The position numbers were made by a program, and so were the translations under genes. Shown here piece after piece: positions 36,637-49,301 of a DNA stretch of 64,000 bases. The stretch is from Dermatophagoides farinae (Eukaryota > Arthropoda > Arachnida > Sarcoptiformes > Pyroglyphidae), in contig NC_134677.1 of NCBI RefSeq assembly GCF_024713945.1, positions 4,095,001 to 4,159,000 of the forward strand, given 5' to 3'. The notes beneath the pieces are model-generated. The model did not search any database. It had not been told where the DNA came from and worked only from the letters and a program-made list of their open reading frames with translations. Each line of letters begins with the position of its first letter. The stretch's first letter is position 1.

Positions 36637-39600
36637 ATACACATAAAGAAAAAATGAAACTAAAATCTTTTTCTGGTTCTTCTCTATCTCTGTCGTTTTT
36701 GTTTTAAAGTGTATCTATATGCAATCCTAAACCTACTTAAACATCATCATTTTATTGTCAGCAGTTAATCATTTTGTATTGTATACAAATGGATAAATTA
36801 TATCTTTCCTTTGATAATCACATATCATAAATAATAATTTTTTTTTCGATTAAAAAATGTTTTTGAAAAAAAATCTCATTTTTAATGTGCCACTTTTTTT
36901 GTTCGTGATTTTATTGGTTATATAATGGACAATTCTTTGGAATTGAAGAACATATGGCCATGTTCACTCACATTAACACAAAGAGACTTGAACACGAATC
37001 AATCAAATAGTCAATCAATCGATTGATGAATTCAAGATGCTTCTATAATAGAATCAAACAAAAAAAAATAGATTCATTTTTTTATTTGTTATTTTTCATT
37101 TCATTTATATATAAAAAAAATAAATTGATCCAGAATCCATTATGAATATTAGAATCTTATAATAATAGATCAGGGAATCTTAAATCACAATGGTCGTGAC
37201 TTGTTGGGGAATGAAAAAAAAATAACAAATGATATCGTAACAAGCCATAATAATATTTTCAAAAGAACATTTTTTCCTTTTTTCACGATCAAATAATAAT
37301 GGCAGGAAATAGAACTTAATTAAGCCTCCTAGGCAGAAATTTTTCGTGTTTTTGGCGCTTTTTTTCCATCTGAAACGAAAAGAAAAAACCAAAAAAAAAT
37401 ATGATAGTGATGATTTTGATGCACATTCTCTTTCTTTCTTTTATCAATTTATTCTTTTTTTCATTTTTTTTTGTATAATATGAACGACAATGAAATTGTC
37501 ACAGAAATTCGCAAACATTAAATGTCAAATTGTCGTGGTGGTATAATGGCGTTGGTCGTTGTCAAAGTCATCGTATTCTATATGTATAAATGAAAATGAA
37601 AAACTTTCAGAAAAAAAAATTCAAGTCTCCAACATTTTTTTTATAATATTAGCTTATTTGAAAAAGGAAAAGAAAATGAAATAAGAAAAAAAAATATTTC
37701 ACACTCCCAACGGTGTTGAATATTATTGAAGATAGAGATGGAATAAGAAAAAAATGAGCATTGAATTCATAATTTCATTTATTCATAGGGAAAGAGAAAA
37801 AAAAATTTCGGTCATCACAGAATCGTTTCGAAACTTGCAAAAAAAAAATAAAATATTTTTATTAGACAAATATTGTAGATTGTTTTTTATTATTATCATT
37901 ATTATTATTCCATTTATTCTCATTAAAAATTTTAATGAGTTGCCGAACCAGAAAAAAAATTGTTTATATAACAACCAACTATGGCCTAGCTAACTATTAT
38001 AATTCAACAATGATGCTAAAAACACTAAAATTCAGGATTTAAAAATAAGCACAAGAAAAACAATACGATACGGGCGAAATACATTTTCGAATTTTAATTT
38101 TAATGACAGAAATGAAGAAAAAAAACAAAACAAATTATTGGATTAAATTTCAATTATTTTTGTATCATTTTGATGTTCGGAAATATTTTTCATTTTATTT
38201 TGTTAAATAATTCTTGAACAATTCAATTTTCACTTTGAATTAGTTGTTTAACAGGTTTAACAGTGCCATATTTGGATAGTTGTCCATAGAATAACAATTA
38301 CAAAAAAAAATTTCCAGATATTAGAAGTGTTATTAAATATTTTTTTTCATGCCCAAAATATAGACAATATATACACAATTCGATAACTTAAAAAATTCAA
38401 AGAATTTGGAAAGCATTCAATTGGCGTTCTTTTGATTCGATTTTTTTTCCTAATTGATGATGATAACGGTATCATAAAATCATGAACGAAATAAAAAATA
38501 TTTTTTCAAATAATGGAAAATCGTTATTTTTTTCATTTCAAATGAATGTTTCATCATCATCATCATTAACGATCGATGAGGTTCTTTTTTTTGTACTGAG
38601 TACGTGTACATTTCATTTTGTTCATGATAAACACAATTTTCTGGGAATTTGATGATTATAAATTCCCATTCAGATGAATCTATCAATTTTTTTTTGCTTC
38701 TTTGAAAATAATTATCTTAAATTTATTGCCTAAAATTCATCTAGCTGATTTGCGATTGATTTTACCATTTTTATTCATTATTATATCATTCGAAAAAAGA
38801 AGTTGTTATAACTTCTTACTCGAACATTATTAAATGTCTAACTTTTTTTCCATTCTAAATCATTTCATTCACTTGTATGATGAGGCTTTTTCTATTGATA
38901 TTCGGTTATACACGACTATCTCTTACTTTCTCAATTCTCATCATAGTATGAGTTGTCCAGTGGTTTGTATTAGTAAAAAAAAATTCTATTATTATGGTGA
39001 CGACGACGTTTGGTTTATAAGCCAATCTATACTCATATCCATCTATCTGGTCTATATATAAATACGATTCTGGTATACCAACAAACAACCAAAAAAAACG
39101 GACAATGTCAGCATGAGTATTGACTTTATATAATACGATTTACTTTCATTTTCTCACTATCCCTCAGACACTTTCTCCATCTCTCTTCCTTTCTCTTTCA
39201 TATCATATTGTGACTTTATTCTGTCTAAAATTGTAATGTATCCTTTTTTTGCTGCTGAAATGTTTGTGTTTCGGTGTTGGTGGTGGTGGTCGATTTTCTC
39301 ATTCAAAATGGAAAAGTTGGATAAGAGAATTCTACACACCCCCTCCACACACACATTCAAATACAAAAAGGAGAAATACACTTTTCATTTTCATTCCCCT
39401 CGAGATACTATACATATATTGTCTATCGTTTTTGGATATGGTAAATATCGAAACTATGCTATACGGCCAAAGGCAAACAAGGCGTCAATATCTACGTCAC
39501 ACATGCACAGCGAACAAACAAATATGCAAGGGAAATTTCAACTATGTTACGATGAAAAATATGTGTATTCTGTTATATTATTAGCATCGCATGCGTCGAA

Positions 39601-41876
39601 TGATTAAAGAATTTTTAAGGCTCTTCTACTTTTTGTAATGGTGACGATTTCCCCCGCTTCCTAAAATGAATTTTCTGGTTCTGGTCCGTTGGTTTCATTC
39701 GGTCGTCGTTTTTTATATGTGTTCGAGTATGAATTTGTGCTTTGTAATGTCTTTCGCATTATATTTTAAGGGAAGGAAGGTGCACACAATCTCATAGCCC
39801 TTAAGTCTAAAAGTCACAGTGCGTTTTGATGCTATACTCGATGGCCATGATGATAATGACTATTTATCACAGAAACGCGTGGTATATGAGCCTAAACAAG
39901 TAAATGACACCATCGAGAATCGGAAAACCCAAGATTCTTGGATCTTGTATTCTATTCTTCGATTCACGATTCATCAATGATGGTGGCCATGATATGGTTT
40001 CTCCCTCTCTCTCTCTTTCTTCTTGTATATTATTCGTGGTAGTGGTAATAAGATTCTGTATCGAAATTTCATATGGCGCATTTTTTTCATTTTTATTGGC
40101 TTGTCCTTGTCGTATATTTTTCATGGAAAGTTTCCGAATGAATCCACAATCATGATGTCATGGTACGGAATCGTTCGTAGATCCATTAACTTGGTTTGTT
40201 TCATAATCATGCCTAAAGTTGCAGATTCATATATATACACACACACATTAAAACATTTTGGTTCAATTGTATTCCAAAAACGACGACAACAACAACAACC
40301 ACCACCACCACCAATGAAAGCAGCACCCATTGTTTGTCGTCATCGTTTTTGATGGTGTCGGTAATGGTGGTGGTCATGTTTGTTCATAGAAGATTCACTA
40401 ATATACCCCATTTGAAACATGCACACACCTACAGGATCATTCTTCGATGACAAAGTTTCAACAATAGTGTAGTTACCAAGTAAAGCTTTTCTTTATTTTT
40501 CTTTTGTCTTTTAGCATTCTCTGTCTCTCTTTCATTCACAACAATAGTTAGTCGATTGTAATAGTGAAGCAAAGAGAAGTTAGAAAATAAACATTTTAGA
40601 ATTCATTTCAAATAATATTTTTGTTGTTGTTGTTATCATTGAATGGAACAATGAGAAATATAAAAGAAAATAGCAACAAAAAGAATGGAAAAAAATTTTC
40701 ATTCACAATCATGATTCTATCTTCTGGATATTGTTATCATCACGATAGGATAACAGCAGAATTTTGATTGAACAAGAAAAAAAAGCCGTGAAAAGTAGCA
40801 GCATCTGAATCTTGGTTCTATAGTAAATGGAAACCTAGATTATTCTGTCTATTTTTTGAAAAAAAATCAAATACTCCAGTGACTGACTGACTTACTGGCT
40901 GTCTGAATGACTGACTGGTTGAGCTATAGATATTTGGTAATTATGGAGCAATGGATGAAATTTTTTTTTGTTGGTGGATACAACCGCGAGAAATCCATTT
41001 TTTCACAAAAAAAAAATTCTTACCATAATTTCATCACATATAAACATGGTCACGAGGATATTATTTATTTTATTTAAACTCTATATAATATACGAACAGT
41101 AGATATTTTTTTCTCTCTAAAATGTCTAATTCATATATGAAACCCAAATAGAAGAAGTAAAGATTAAAAATTGAAAGCGCAAAGTTTTTTCTTTCATTTA
41201 TGAACAGAATTATTATATTGCATTTGGAATCCTATTTAAAAGGCTTATCGAACACACAAACATCATTCTCAACCGCACATATATTTCGTGTAGTTGAAAA
41301 TTCCAGTGGAAATCAATGAATTTCTTTCTCAAAATTTGACCATTTATTTTATTTATCACAGCCACGAATTAACAGTAAACTTGCATTTCTATTTTGCTGT
41401 TATTTACGAATAAATGATAAATAAAAAAGAATGGTGAAAGCCTGAATTGAATTATCAGTCTCTCATGCTATAAATAAAATTTTCACTTATTTTTTTAAAA
41501 AAAGATTTTACAGAATCTTTATATATATCAAAAGTCATTTAGAAAAATTGCTATTAACCGAACAACATCGATTATGAAATTACTAAGGAAAAAAATTATC
41601 AAAATTCATGGATACAACCAAAATAAACAAAAAAAAAATAGATATTTGAATCAAACATTTTAGTTTCGGTCGTTTGGGTAGCCTAACAATTGTTCATATT
41701 GATCAAATGAATAAAAATTCTATTGTGTATCATCATGAATAATTTGTTACACACTCACATAACTATGAATGAATGGTAAAGAAAACATAGAATCGAATTG
41801 AAAAAAAACTAATAATAATTCTTTTTTGAATACGAATTTTTCCAATTTTCTATTTCCAATCTTTTTCAATGCATGT

Positions 41877-42052
41877 TCGTCGTCGTCGTCGTCGTTTGTG
41901 TGTATGTGTGTTTTGTTTTTTGTTTTATTATCACAACAATCATTTTCTCAATAGCCGGAGTCGTTGTTGTCGTCGTCGTCGTCGTCGCCATCGTCATGAA
42001 TGAATGAAAATAAAATGAAATAGAATAGAATGAATGAATGAATAAAACAAAG

Positions 42053-42085
<33 letters not shown>

Positions 42086-42115
42086 GGGTGGTGGTGGTGG
42101 TGGAAGTAAGTATAA
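41877..42115. repeat. Cluster of trinucleotide microsatellites (TCG, GAT, GGT)
   Basis: Runs of TCG (41877-41895 and 41968-41988) are followed by a GAT run (42053-42084) that passes directly into GGT repeats. Frames through it encode poly-Ser, poly-His or poly-Asp on paper only. Confidence 0.85.
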
Positions 42116-42360
42116 TGAAACAAACACGCACACATCATGAAGGAAAGAGAATTTTTTACTGAGTATTTGTTATAAAAACAAACGAACAAACTTCCTTTGG
42201 CAAACTTGGTTCCAAAAATATGAAGGAAAAAACCAGAAAACCCAAACCCGAAAACCAAAAAAAAACCCGAACCAATATACAGACATGCGGGTATTAGAGA
42301 TAGGATATTTTCGGTCCAATGAAGAGTGTGCCATAGAATGAAAGAGCGAATGAAGATTCT

Positions 42361-42480
42361 ACTTGTCGGGCGCCATTAAGGCCATGGTGTTGCCCGCGCG
42401 CGACTCAGTTTCACTTTGCTCTCAACAGCTCATTCTCTCGTTCAATTCACTCTTTCGACATTTAACTCTCGACTGACTGA
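42361..42480 (+). promoter_or_regulatory. Candidate core promoter of VGLUT
   Basis: This patch stands out by G/C content in an otherwise AT-rich region (GCCCGCGCGCGACTCAGT). It contains an arthropod-type initiator match, TCAGTT at 42405-42410. It lies 1.6 kb before the VGLUT start codon on the same strand, with no other gene nearby. The call is inference; no TATA box is seen. Confidence 0.3.
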
Positions 42481-44031
42481 AATGGCTCATTCGATTTTGT
42501 TCCAGAATTCACATTCAATCCCGCAATGTTTGGTTGATCGGTCGGTCGGTTAGTCAATCAGTATTTATTTGTTGTATATTTCGGCTGATTTTTTAATGTT
42601 TTTTAGGTCGATCGGTCTTTTGCTTCACTAATATAAATATCTTCTTTCATTTTAGCCAATAGACGGTTTTTTTGTGAATATGTTTAAGATGTTCAACTTT
42701 TTGTTTGTTTTGTTTCATTTCATTTCATTTTGATTTGAATTTCATCTCGTATATAGTAACAAAAAAGGTGAACGAAAAGTCAATTCCGATATTAATGTAA
42801 GTCCAAGGACTTTTCTGGTGTACGGTGATATTTTGGCTTTCCTCATCATTCTCGGTCAAGGATATGTTCCGAATCCTTAAGATTACCGATAAAAAAACAA
42901 CAAAATTTGTGTTTTTTTGTGCGTGTATGTGTTTGTTTCTAAATGAATGGGCGTGAATATATTGTCCGAAAAATCTCATGATTTCCAATACAACAAAAAA
43001 AAATAGAACTGTAATCCATTTCTGATTGTAATTCCAAGCACACACACACACACACAAACACATCAACATCATCATTATTGGACACAGAATTTCTTGTTAC
43101 AATCATCATTACCATCATCATAGTTATCATTGACACGCTCATCTGATATAACTGCCGCGCATCTCATCATAAATTAACAACAAAATTTTTTTTTTTGAAA
43201 ATTCTTCATCACAAAATTAATATTAAACTTTCAGCCAAACCAAGGGAATAATCACAAATCAACATCATTATAATCATTTCAGCAGTGCCTTTTTATCATT
43301 AAAATCGTTTTTTTATCGTTGTTGATGTAAATGTTGTGATCTGATTAATCTCTCTTCTCTGTTAGCGATTCTGTAAAAAAAAAAATCTTTTTCATCAAGT
43401 AAAAAATTTCAAATATCAAATCAAATCAACCATCAACCACAATCCAGTAATTTCAAATCAAATCATACATACAAACCTAAACCTTGGTTCATCATTAACC
43501 CTAAATTTTAATTTGTGATTCCAGAATTTTCAAAAGTCAGATGAAAAATTATTATTTATTACTTCATCAATTTTTCTGTCATTTCAGTTTTACATCATTA
43601 ACCGAATTTCTTTTCGCCTAATAATTACCATTGGAACCAGCATAGGATTTAAATCATAATATTGGCACACATCGGTCTTTTTTTTGCATGGCGAAAGTTT
43701 ATGAGCATTTTGAAAAAGTTTTTATTCATAATGCTCTCATTGATTATTCAAATCAAATTAAAATATATCTATTTGGTGACCAGAATGATTTATTTTTGAA
43801 TTACACAAATCAACATTTCATCAATCAGACATTATCTTCATTATCGTGTATTTCATCAAAAAAAAAATTGAAAAAATGCTTGTTTTTTTCATCATAATGT
43901 AGTGAGATTTTTTTCAAACAGAAAAAAATCCGGTTTTTTGTGTCATTTTTTTCGATCAATATTAAACCGACAAATCGACATTATATAATCATCAACATTA
44001 AACCATTATTATCATCACCACCAAAACAAAA

Positions 44032-47000
44032 ATGCAGGTCGATTTTGAAAATGCATATGCCGTTGCACGGCAAACGATATCGCGTTTTCGTACCCGTGAC
44101 AAAGCCGAGTAAGTAAATTGAGTATAGAATTGAGGAAAAAAAAATTCCGGAACTCCTCTTACGTGAAAATTTTACCTACATACAAAATGATACTTAACAC
44201 CTGTATATAAAAATACATTACGATGCTCTTTAATCATGATAATAATGATGATGATGATATCGATATGAAAAATATGGTGCATCAGAAGAAAGAAAGAAAA
44301 AATGTTGTCTCGTTGTACATTGATCAGTATTATTATTTTTTTATGGTTCGATTTTCGATCAATGTTCTTTCAAAAGAGTCATACACGCAAATTTTAGCAT
44401 AAAGCGCCCACATACACACACACACATGTATCACACCAGCTGCATAAAGATTCTTTATTTCATAGTTGTTGTTTTTTGTTTGTTTGTGTTCCATTGTATG
44501 CAAAACTTGTTCCAGAAACAGAATATTATAGCAAAATGGAAGACTAGTAAAACATAAAGCATAGTACATACATTTGGAACATTGGAAAACATCAAGTTTC
44601 ATGAATAATTCAGTCATGTATATTTGTTATGATGATGATGATGATGATGATGATGATACCATTTTATTTCCAACATTTCAATTCATCTGATTTAGGTAGT
44701 TGAATCCGAATCTGTTATATAACGGAATCTGTTTCATTTATTTGTATAAACCTTTTTTTTCACATTTTGCATATAGTAATCATTATATATCGAATAACAA
44801 ATAATAACAAAAACAGCAGCTAGCAAAAATTAGTGAAGCAGATAATGAAAGTATAAAATTTTTTTTTTTTTTTTGCCAAAATAAAAACAAATGATGATGA
44901 TATTTGATAAAATTATTTTAGGCGTTATTATTATAAATAATAATAATAATATGAACGAAAAATGGAATGTAATAAATTTTTTTTTTGCTCCACTACGGTA
45001 ATGATATTAATAAAATGATTTCCTCTCAATTCGATCTCAATATTCTTTACTTGATTAGTGTATATTCTAGTTTGTGAATGCTACACATATATTATAACGA
45101 TGGACAACCAGCAAATGGAATGATGATGATGATAGCATTGATATGATTAGTAATTGGTAATTAAATTTATTATTATATATCATATGCTTGCCTGAGCATT
45201 TCATTTTCACTCATCTTTGGACCATTAGTACTATAGTACAAAAAAAATTAATTCTCATTCTCTATTGGAACTTTCGGCTTGGAACTTTTCATATCAATAA
45301 TGTCAAAAAAAAACATTATATATTCGTTCATAGTATTATTCATTTTATTTTTGGATCAACATTTAAAGACAAAAGTATATGAAGAATGCAAATACCAGAC
45401 ACAGCAACAACAACAACAACAACAAAAAAAGTCTTTGAAGCCCATGTGTGTTTATGTTTATTTGAAAAATACGAGTAGGAAAAAAATGCAATTCGACTCA
45501 TAATAATAATAATAATGGTGATGATGATAAATTTTTTTATTTGTTTGTTTGTTAGCGAGAAAAATCTTTTCTATGTATAGCAATATTCATGTAATCGATA
45601 ACCTAGATCAGTGTTTCCCAACCTTTTTTTCCTCGCGAACCCCAGGAAAGGTCCAAAAAAATTTCACGAACCCCCTATGTCAGGGATGGCGAATCTTTTT
45701 TTAAGTCCGTGCCACAAAGTCATAAAAATTTTTTTTAAAATAGGTAACGTGCCAAAATCTGACAGTTTTGAAAAAACTGGAATCGAGAATCGAGAAAATG
45801 ACAAGTCCAAACTAACACGACCAGTTCAGAATCGAGAAAATAACAAGTCCAAACTAACACGACCTGTTCAGAATTCAAAATCGAGAAAATGACAAGTTTC
45901 CAAACTAACACGACCAGTTCAGAATCGAGAAAATAACAAATCCAACCTAACACGGCCAGTTCAGAATTCAAAATCGAGAAAATGACAAGTTTCCAATCTA
46001 ACACGGCCAGTTCAAAATCGAGAAAATAACAAGTCCAAACTAACACGACCTGTTCAGAATCAAGAAAATAACAAGTCCAAACTAACACGACCTGTTCAGA
46101 ATTCAAAATCGAGAAAATGACAAGTTTCCAAACTAACACGACCAGTTCAGAATCGAGAAAATAACAAATCCAACCTAACACGACCAGTTCAGAATCGAGA
46201 AAATAACAAATCCAAACTAACACGACCAGTTCAGAATCAAGAAAATAACAAGTCCAAACTAACACGACCTGTTCAGAATCAAGAAAATAACAAGTCCAAA
46301 CTAACACGACCTGTTCAGAATTCAAAATCGAGAAAATGACAAGTTTCCAAACTAACACGACCAGTTCAGAATCGAGAAAATAACAAATCCAACCTAACAC
46401 GGCCAGTTCAGATTTCAAAATCGAGAAAATGACAAGTTTCCAATCTAACACGGCCAGTTCAAAATCGAGAAAATGACAAGTTTCCAAACTAACACGACCA
46501 GTTCAGAATCGAGAAAATAACAAGTCCAAACTAACACGACCTGTTCAGAATTCAAAATCGAGAAAATGACAAGTTTCCAAACTAACACGACCAGTTCAGA
46601 ATCGAGAAAATAACAAATCCAACCTAACACGACCAGTTCAGAATCGAGAAAATAACAAATCCAACCTAGCACGACCAGTTCAGAATCGAGAAAATAACAA
46701 ATCCAACCTAACACGGCCAGTTCAGAATCGAGAAAATAACAAGTCCAAACTAACACGACCTGTTCAAAATTCAAAATCGAGAAAATGACAAGTTTCCAAA
46801 CTAACACGACCAGTTCAGAATCGAGAAAATAACAAGTCCAAACTAACACGACCAGTTCAGAATCAAGAAAATAACAAGTCCAAACTAACACGACCAGTTC
46901 AGAATCAAGAAAATAACAAGTCCAAACTAACACGACCAGTTCAGAATCAAGAAAATAACAAGTCCAAACTAACACGACCACATTTGAATTATTTTCATTT

Positions 47001-49268
47001 TATTGTTTGATGGTTATCTAGCTTCAACGTATTAAATTGATTTGTTGATTTGTTTGATACAATAACTGAATTTCTAAAAAAAGGAAATAACCTATTCAGA
47101 AATAAAAGATGACGAGTAGTTACAAGACTTAATGTTTTTGACTTATGTCATGGAACATTTGCAAACACTGAATTTACCCGACTAGTTCTATGGGACATAT
47201 TAAAATAAAATTATTATTATTAAACACTGAATCTACAAGTGCAGGAAAAAGATAAAATAATATCTGACCTCTAACAGTGTATATTTAGTTTTCAAACTAA
47301 ATTACAACTTTTTCAAAAGGACATTGAAAATTAAATATTTTGTCATTTTCCTCGAATTAAAAAAATTTGTTCCAATATTAAGGGGGATAGGAAGTATTAA
47401 AATGTTAAAAAATTGATTTTGGCTTATTCGAAAGGGTGTTTCTCTGGCTTCATTTTGAGACCAGCTAGATAGTGCTGCGGGTCGAACTGGCTGAGTTATG
47501 GAATTTCAAAGTAACAATTTTTATGCAGTGGTCTTTTGCTGCAGTGCAGCTGACTTTTGTGTGCTAAGCACATTTTCAATCATATTTCATTTACTTGTTT
47601 TCCACGTACATTTTTTGTTTGTTGAATATTCATCGTCGGATTTTTAGAGATAAAAAAGGTCGAAGAGGTCGTGTTAGTTTGGAAACTTGTCATTTTCTCG
47701 ATTTTGAATTCTGAACTGGCCGTGTTAGATTGGAAACTTGTCATTTTTTCGATTTTGAATTCTGAACTCGTCGTGCTAGGTTGGATTTGTTATTTTCTCG
47801 ATTTTGAATTCTGAACTGGTCGTGTTAGGTTGGACTTGTTATTTTCTCGATTCTGAACTGGCCGTGTTAGATTGGAAACTTGTCATTTTCTCGATTTTGA
47901 ATTCTGAACTGGTCGTGTTAGATTGGAAACTTGTCATTTTTTCGATTCTGAACAGGTCGTGATAGGTAGTATTTGTCATTTTCTCGATTCTGAACTGTTA
48001 AGTATCAACTCCTTCATTTCATAAATTGTCACGACTTAAATACAAGTCTAAACGACTCTTCATAAATAACGTTATACACACTCATGTATCAAAAGGTGAT
48101 CTGTTACAAACATCGGTTAATACAACAGTACTAGTTTTTGTTTTGTTTTTTTTTTTTTGCTTTTAATTTTTACGGCGTTTTAAAAAAATCCGCCATTACA
48201 ATATTATTTTCGCGAACCCCCTCTGCAAACACTGCGAACCCCCAGGGGTTCGCGAACCACCGGTTGGGAATCACTGACCTAGATAATAGCGTGTTTATAT
48301 CTAGGAGATATTCTTAATTTATCATGATAAAATGAATGATGATTTGTTCAGGTTGTTCATTCATATCAAAACATAATACACCTATTCATCCATTAGAAAC
48401 ACACACACACACACACACAGAGAGAGAATAATTGTAATTCAGCAAATGACGTGTAAAGTCATATTTGTATTTTTGTATTGATTGTAGTTTTATAATTCTT
48501 ATTTTTTTCTAATTTCCGTAACGTCTAATTGTTATTTATCGTATCTCCATTCTTGGCTACGAATTACTGCAAAAGTCGTATTTTTGTCTACAAATGAATG
48601 AGGAAAAAACGAGTGAATCCTTTTGAATTAGAAATAAAAAAAAAGTAAATTGAGAAAGAAAAAGGCTCAAATCTGCTTAAAGAATTTTCTTTTCTTTTAC
48701 ATTCCTTTTGAATATATACCGTGTTCTAATTCTGTTCAATTTATTATGTACATAATTCGCTGAATATCAAAAATAAAGCTTTTACCCGCCTCTAAATTTG
48801 ATAACAAGAAATCCTGATGATTTTATATAATGATAATAATAACAGTAAAAAAACATCAAAAAAACTTTAATGTCATAATGGCGGTGGTTGTGGTAAAAAT
48901 AAAGACATTGATTTTAACTAGAATATATGGTTTTTCAATGTAAATATTAGTGAATCAAAAGGATTAAAACGATGTTGATGATCATATATGATGGTAGTGG
49001 AAATGAGAATAGTAGTGAAAATATGGCTGCTTACTTCTGGTTCATGAAAATGTTTTTTTTTTTAATCAAAATCAATGACAGTGTATTTTCAATCAATTTA
49101 TTGAATAAATTTATGTGAAAGAAATCTATACAAAAAAAATGAATAATATTGTGAAAAGTAATGATAAAAATGTTATGATATATTGAATAATGGTGGTAAT
49201 AATGATAAGCAAACAAACAAAAAAAATGACAACTTATCTTCTTCTATTATTTAGATGTCATACATCTT

Positions 49269-49301
<33 letters not shown>

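Larger units (their letters stand above)
36637..44031. other. Long intergenic region upstream of VGLUT
   Basis: About 7.4 kb with no convincing gene. Many short frames exist, but all read as low-complexity or hydrophobic noise. It contains trinucleotide repeats (TCG, GAT, GGT) at 41877-42115, T/A runs throughout, and one GC-rich patch near 42361-42480 that may be the VGLUT promoter. The last 1.6 kb before the VGLUT start codon is probably 5' UTR, possibly with an intron. Confidence 0.45.
45609..48276. mobile_element. Non-autonomous hAT-type DNA transposon
   Basis: A 2668-base element is bounded by terminal inverted repeats. The left end CAGTGTTTCCCAACC (45609-45623) matches the complement of the right end (48262-48276) at 14 of 15 positions. 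Related GCGAACCCC-type sequence continues inward on both sides. It is flanked by perfect 8-base duplications (ACCTAGAT). The CAGTG start, this TIR pattern and the 8-base duplication are hAT superfamily features. No transposase frame is present, so it must have been moved by another copy's enzyme. The interior consists of a large minisatellite array, about 680 bases of unique sequence, and a smaller array of the same unit in reverse orientation. The perfect duplication suggests a fairly recent insertion. Confidence 0.9.

Noticed and set aside
39236-39607. Open frames of 111 and 123 codons on the plus strand
   Set aside because: Overlapping frames of unrelated composition in microsatellite-rich DNA; no domain, signal peptide or splice pattern.
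40023-40352. Open frame of 109 codons ending in poly-Gln/poly-Pro
   Set aside because: The Gln and Pro runs come from a CAA/CCA repeat; the rest is hydrophobic noise.
41866-42258. 130-codon minus-strand frame with poly-His and poly-Thr
   Set aside because: Generated by GAT, TCG and GGT microsatellites.
43688-43897. 69-codon frame just upstream of the VGLUT start
   Set aside because: No recognisable protein and lies in the probable VGLUT 5' UTR; could be an upstream open frame at most.
45735-46981. Two long minus-strand open frames (250 and 178 codons) in the minisatellite
   Set aside because: They are entirely made of the tandem unit, whose length is a multiple of three. No start context, domain or unique sequence supports a gene; kept as a repeat and a low-interest finding.
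49270-49300. Poly(T) run as the tail of a minus-strand retroposon
   Set aside because: No retroposon body or target-site duplication could be seen beside it.
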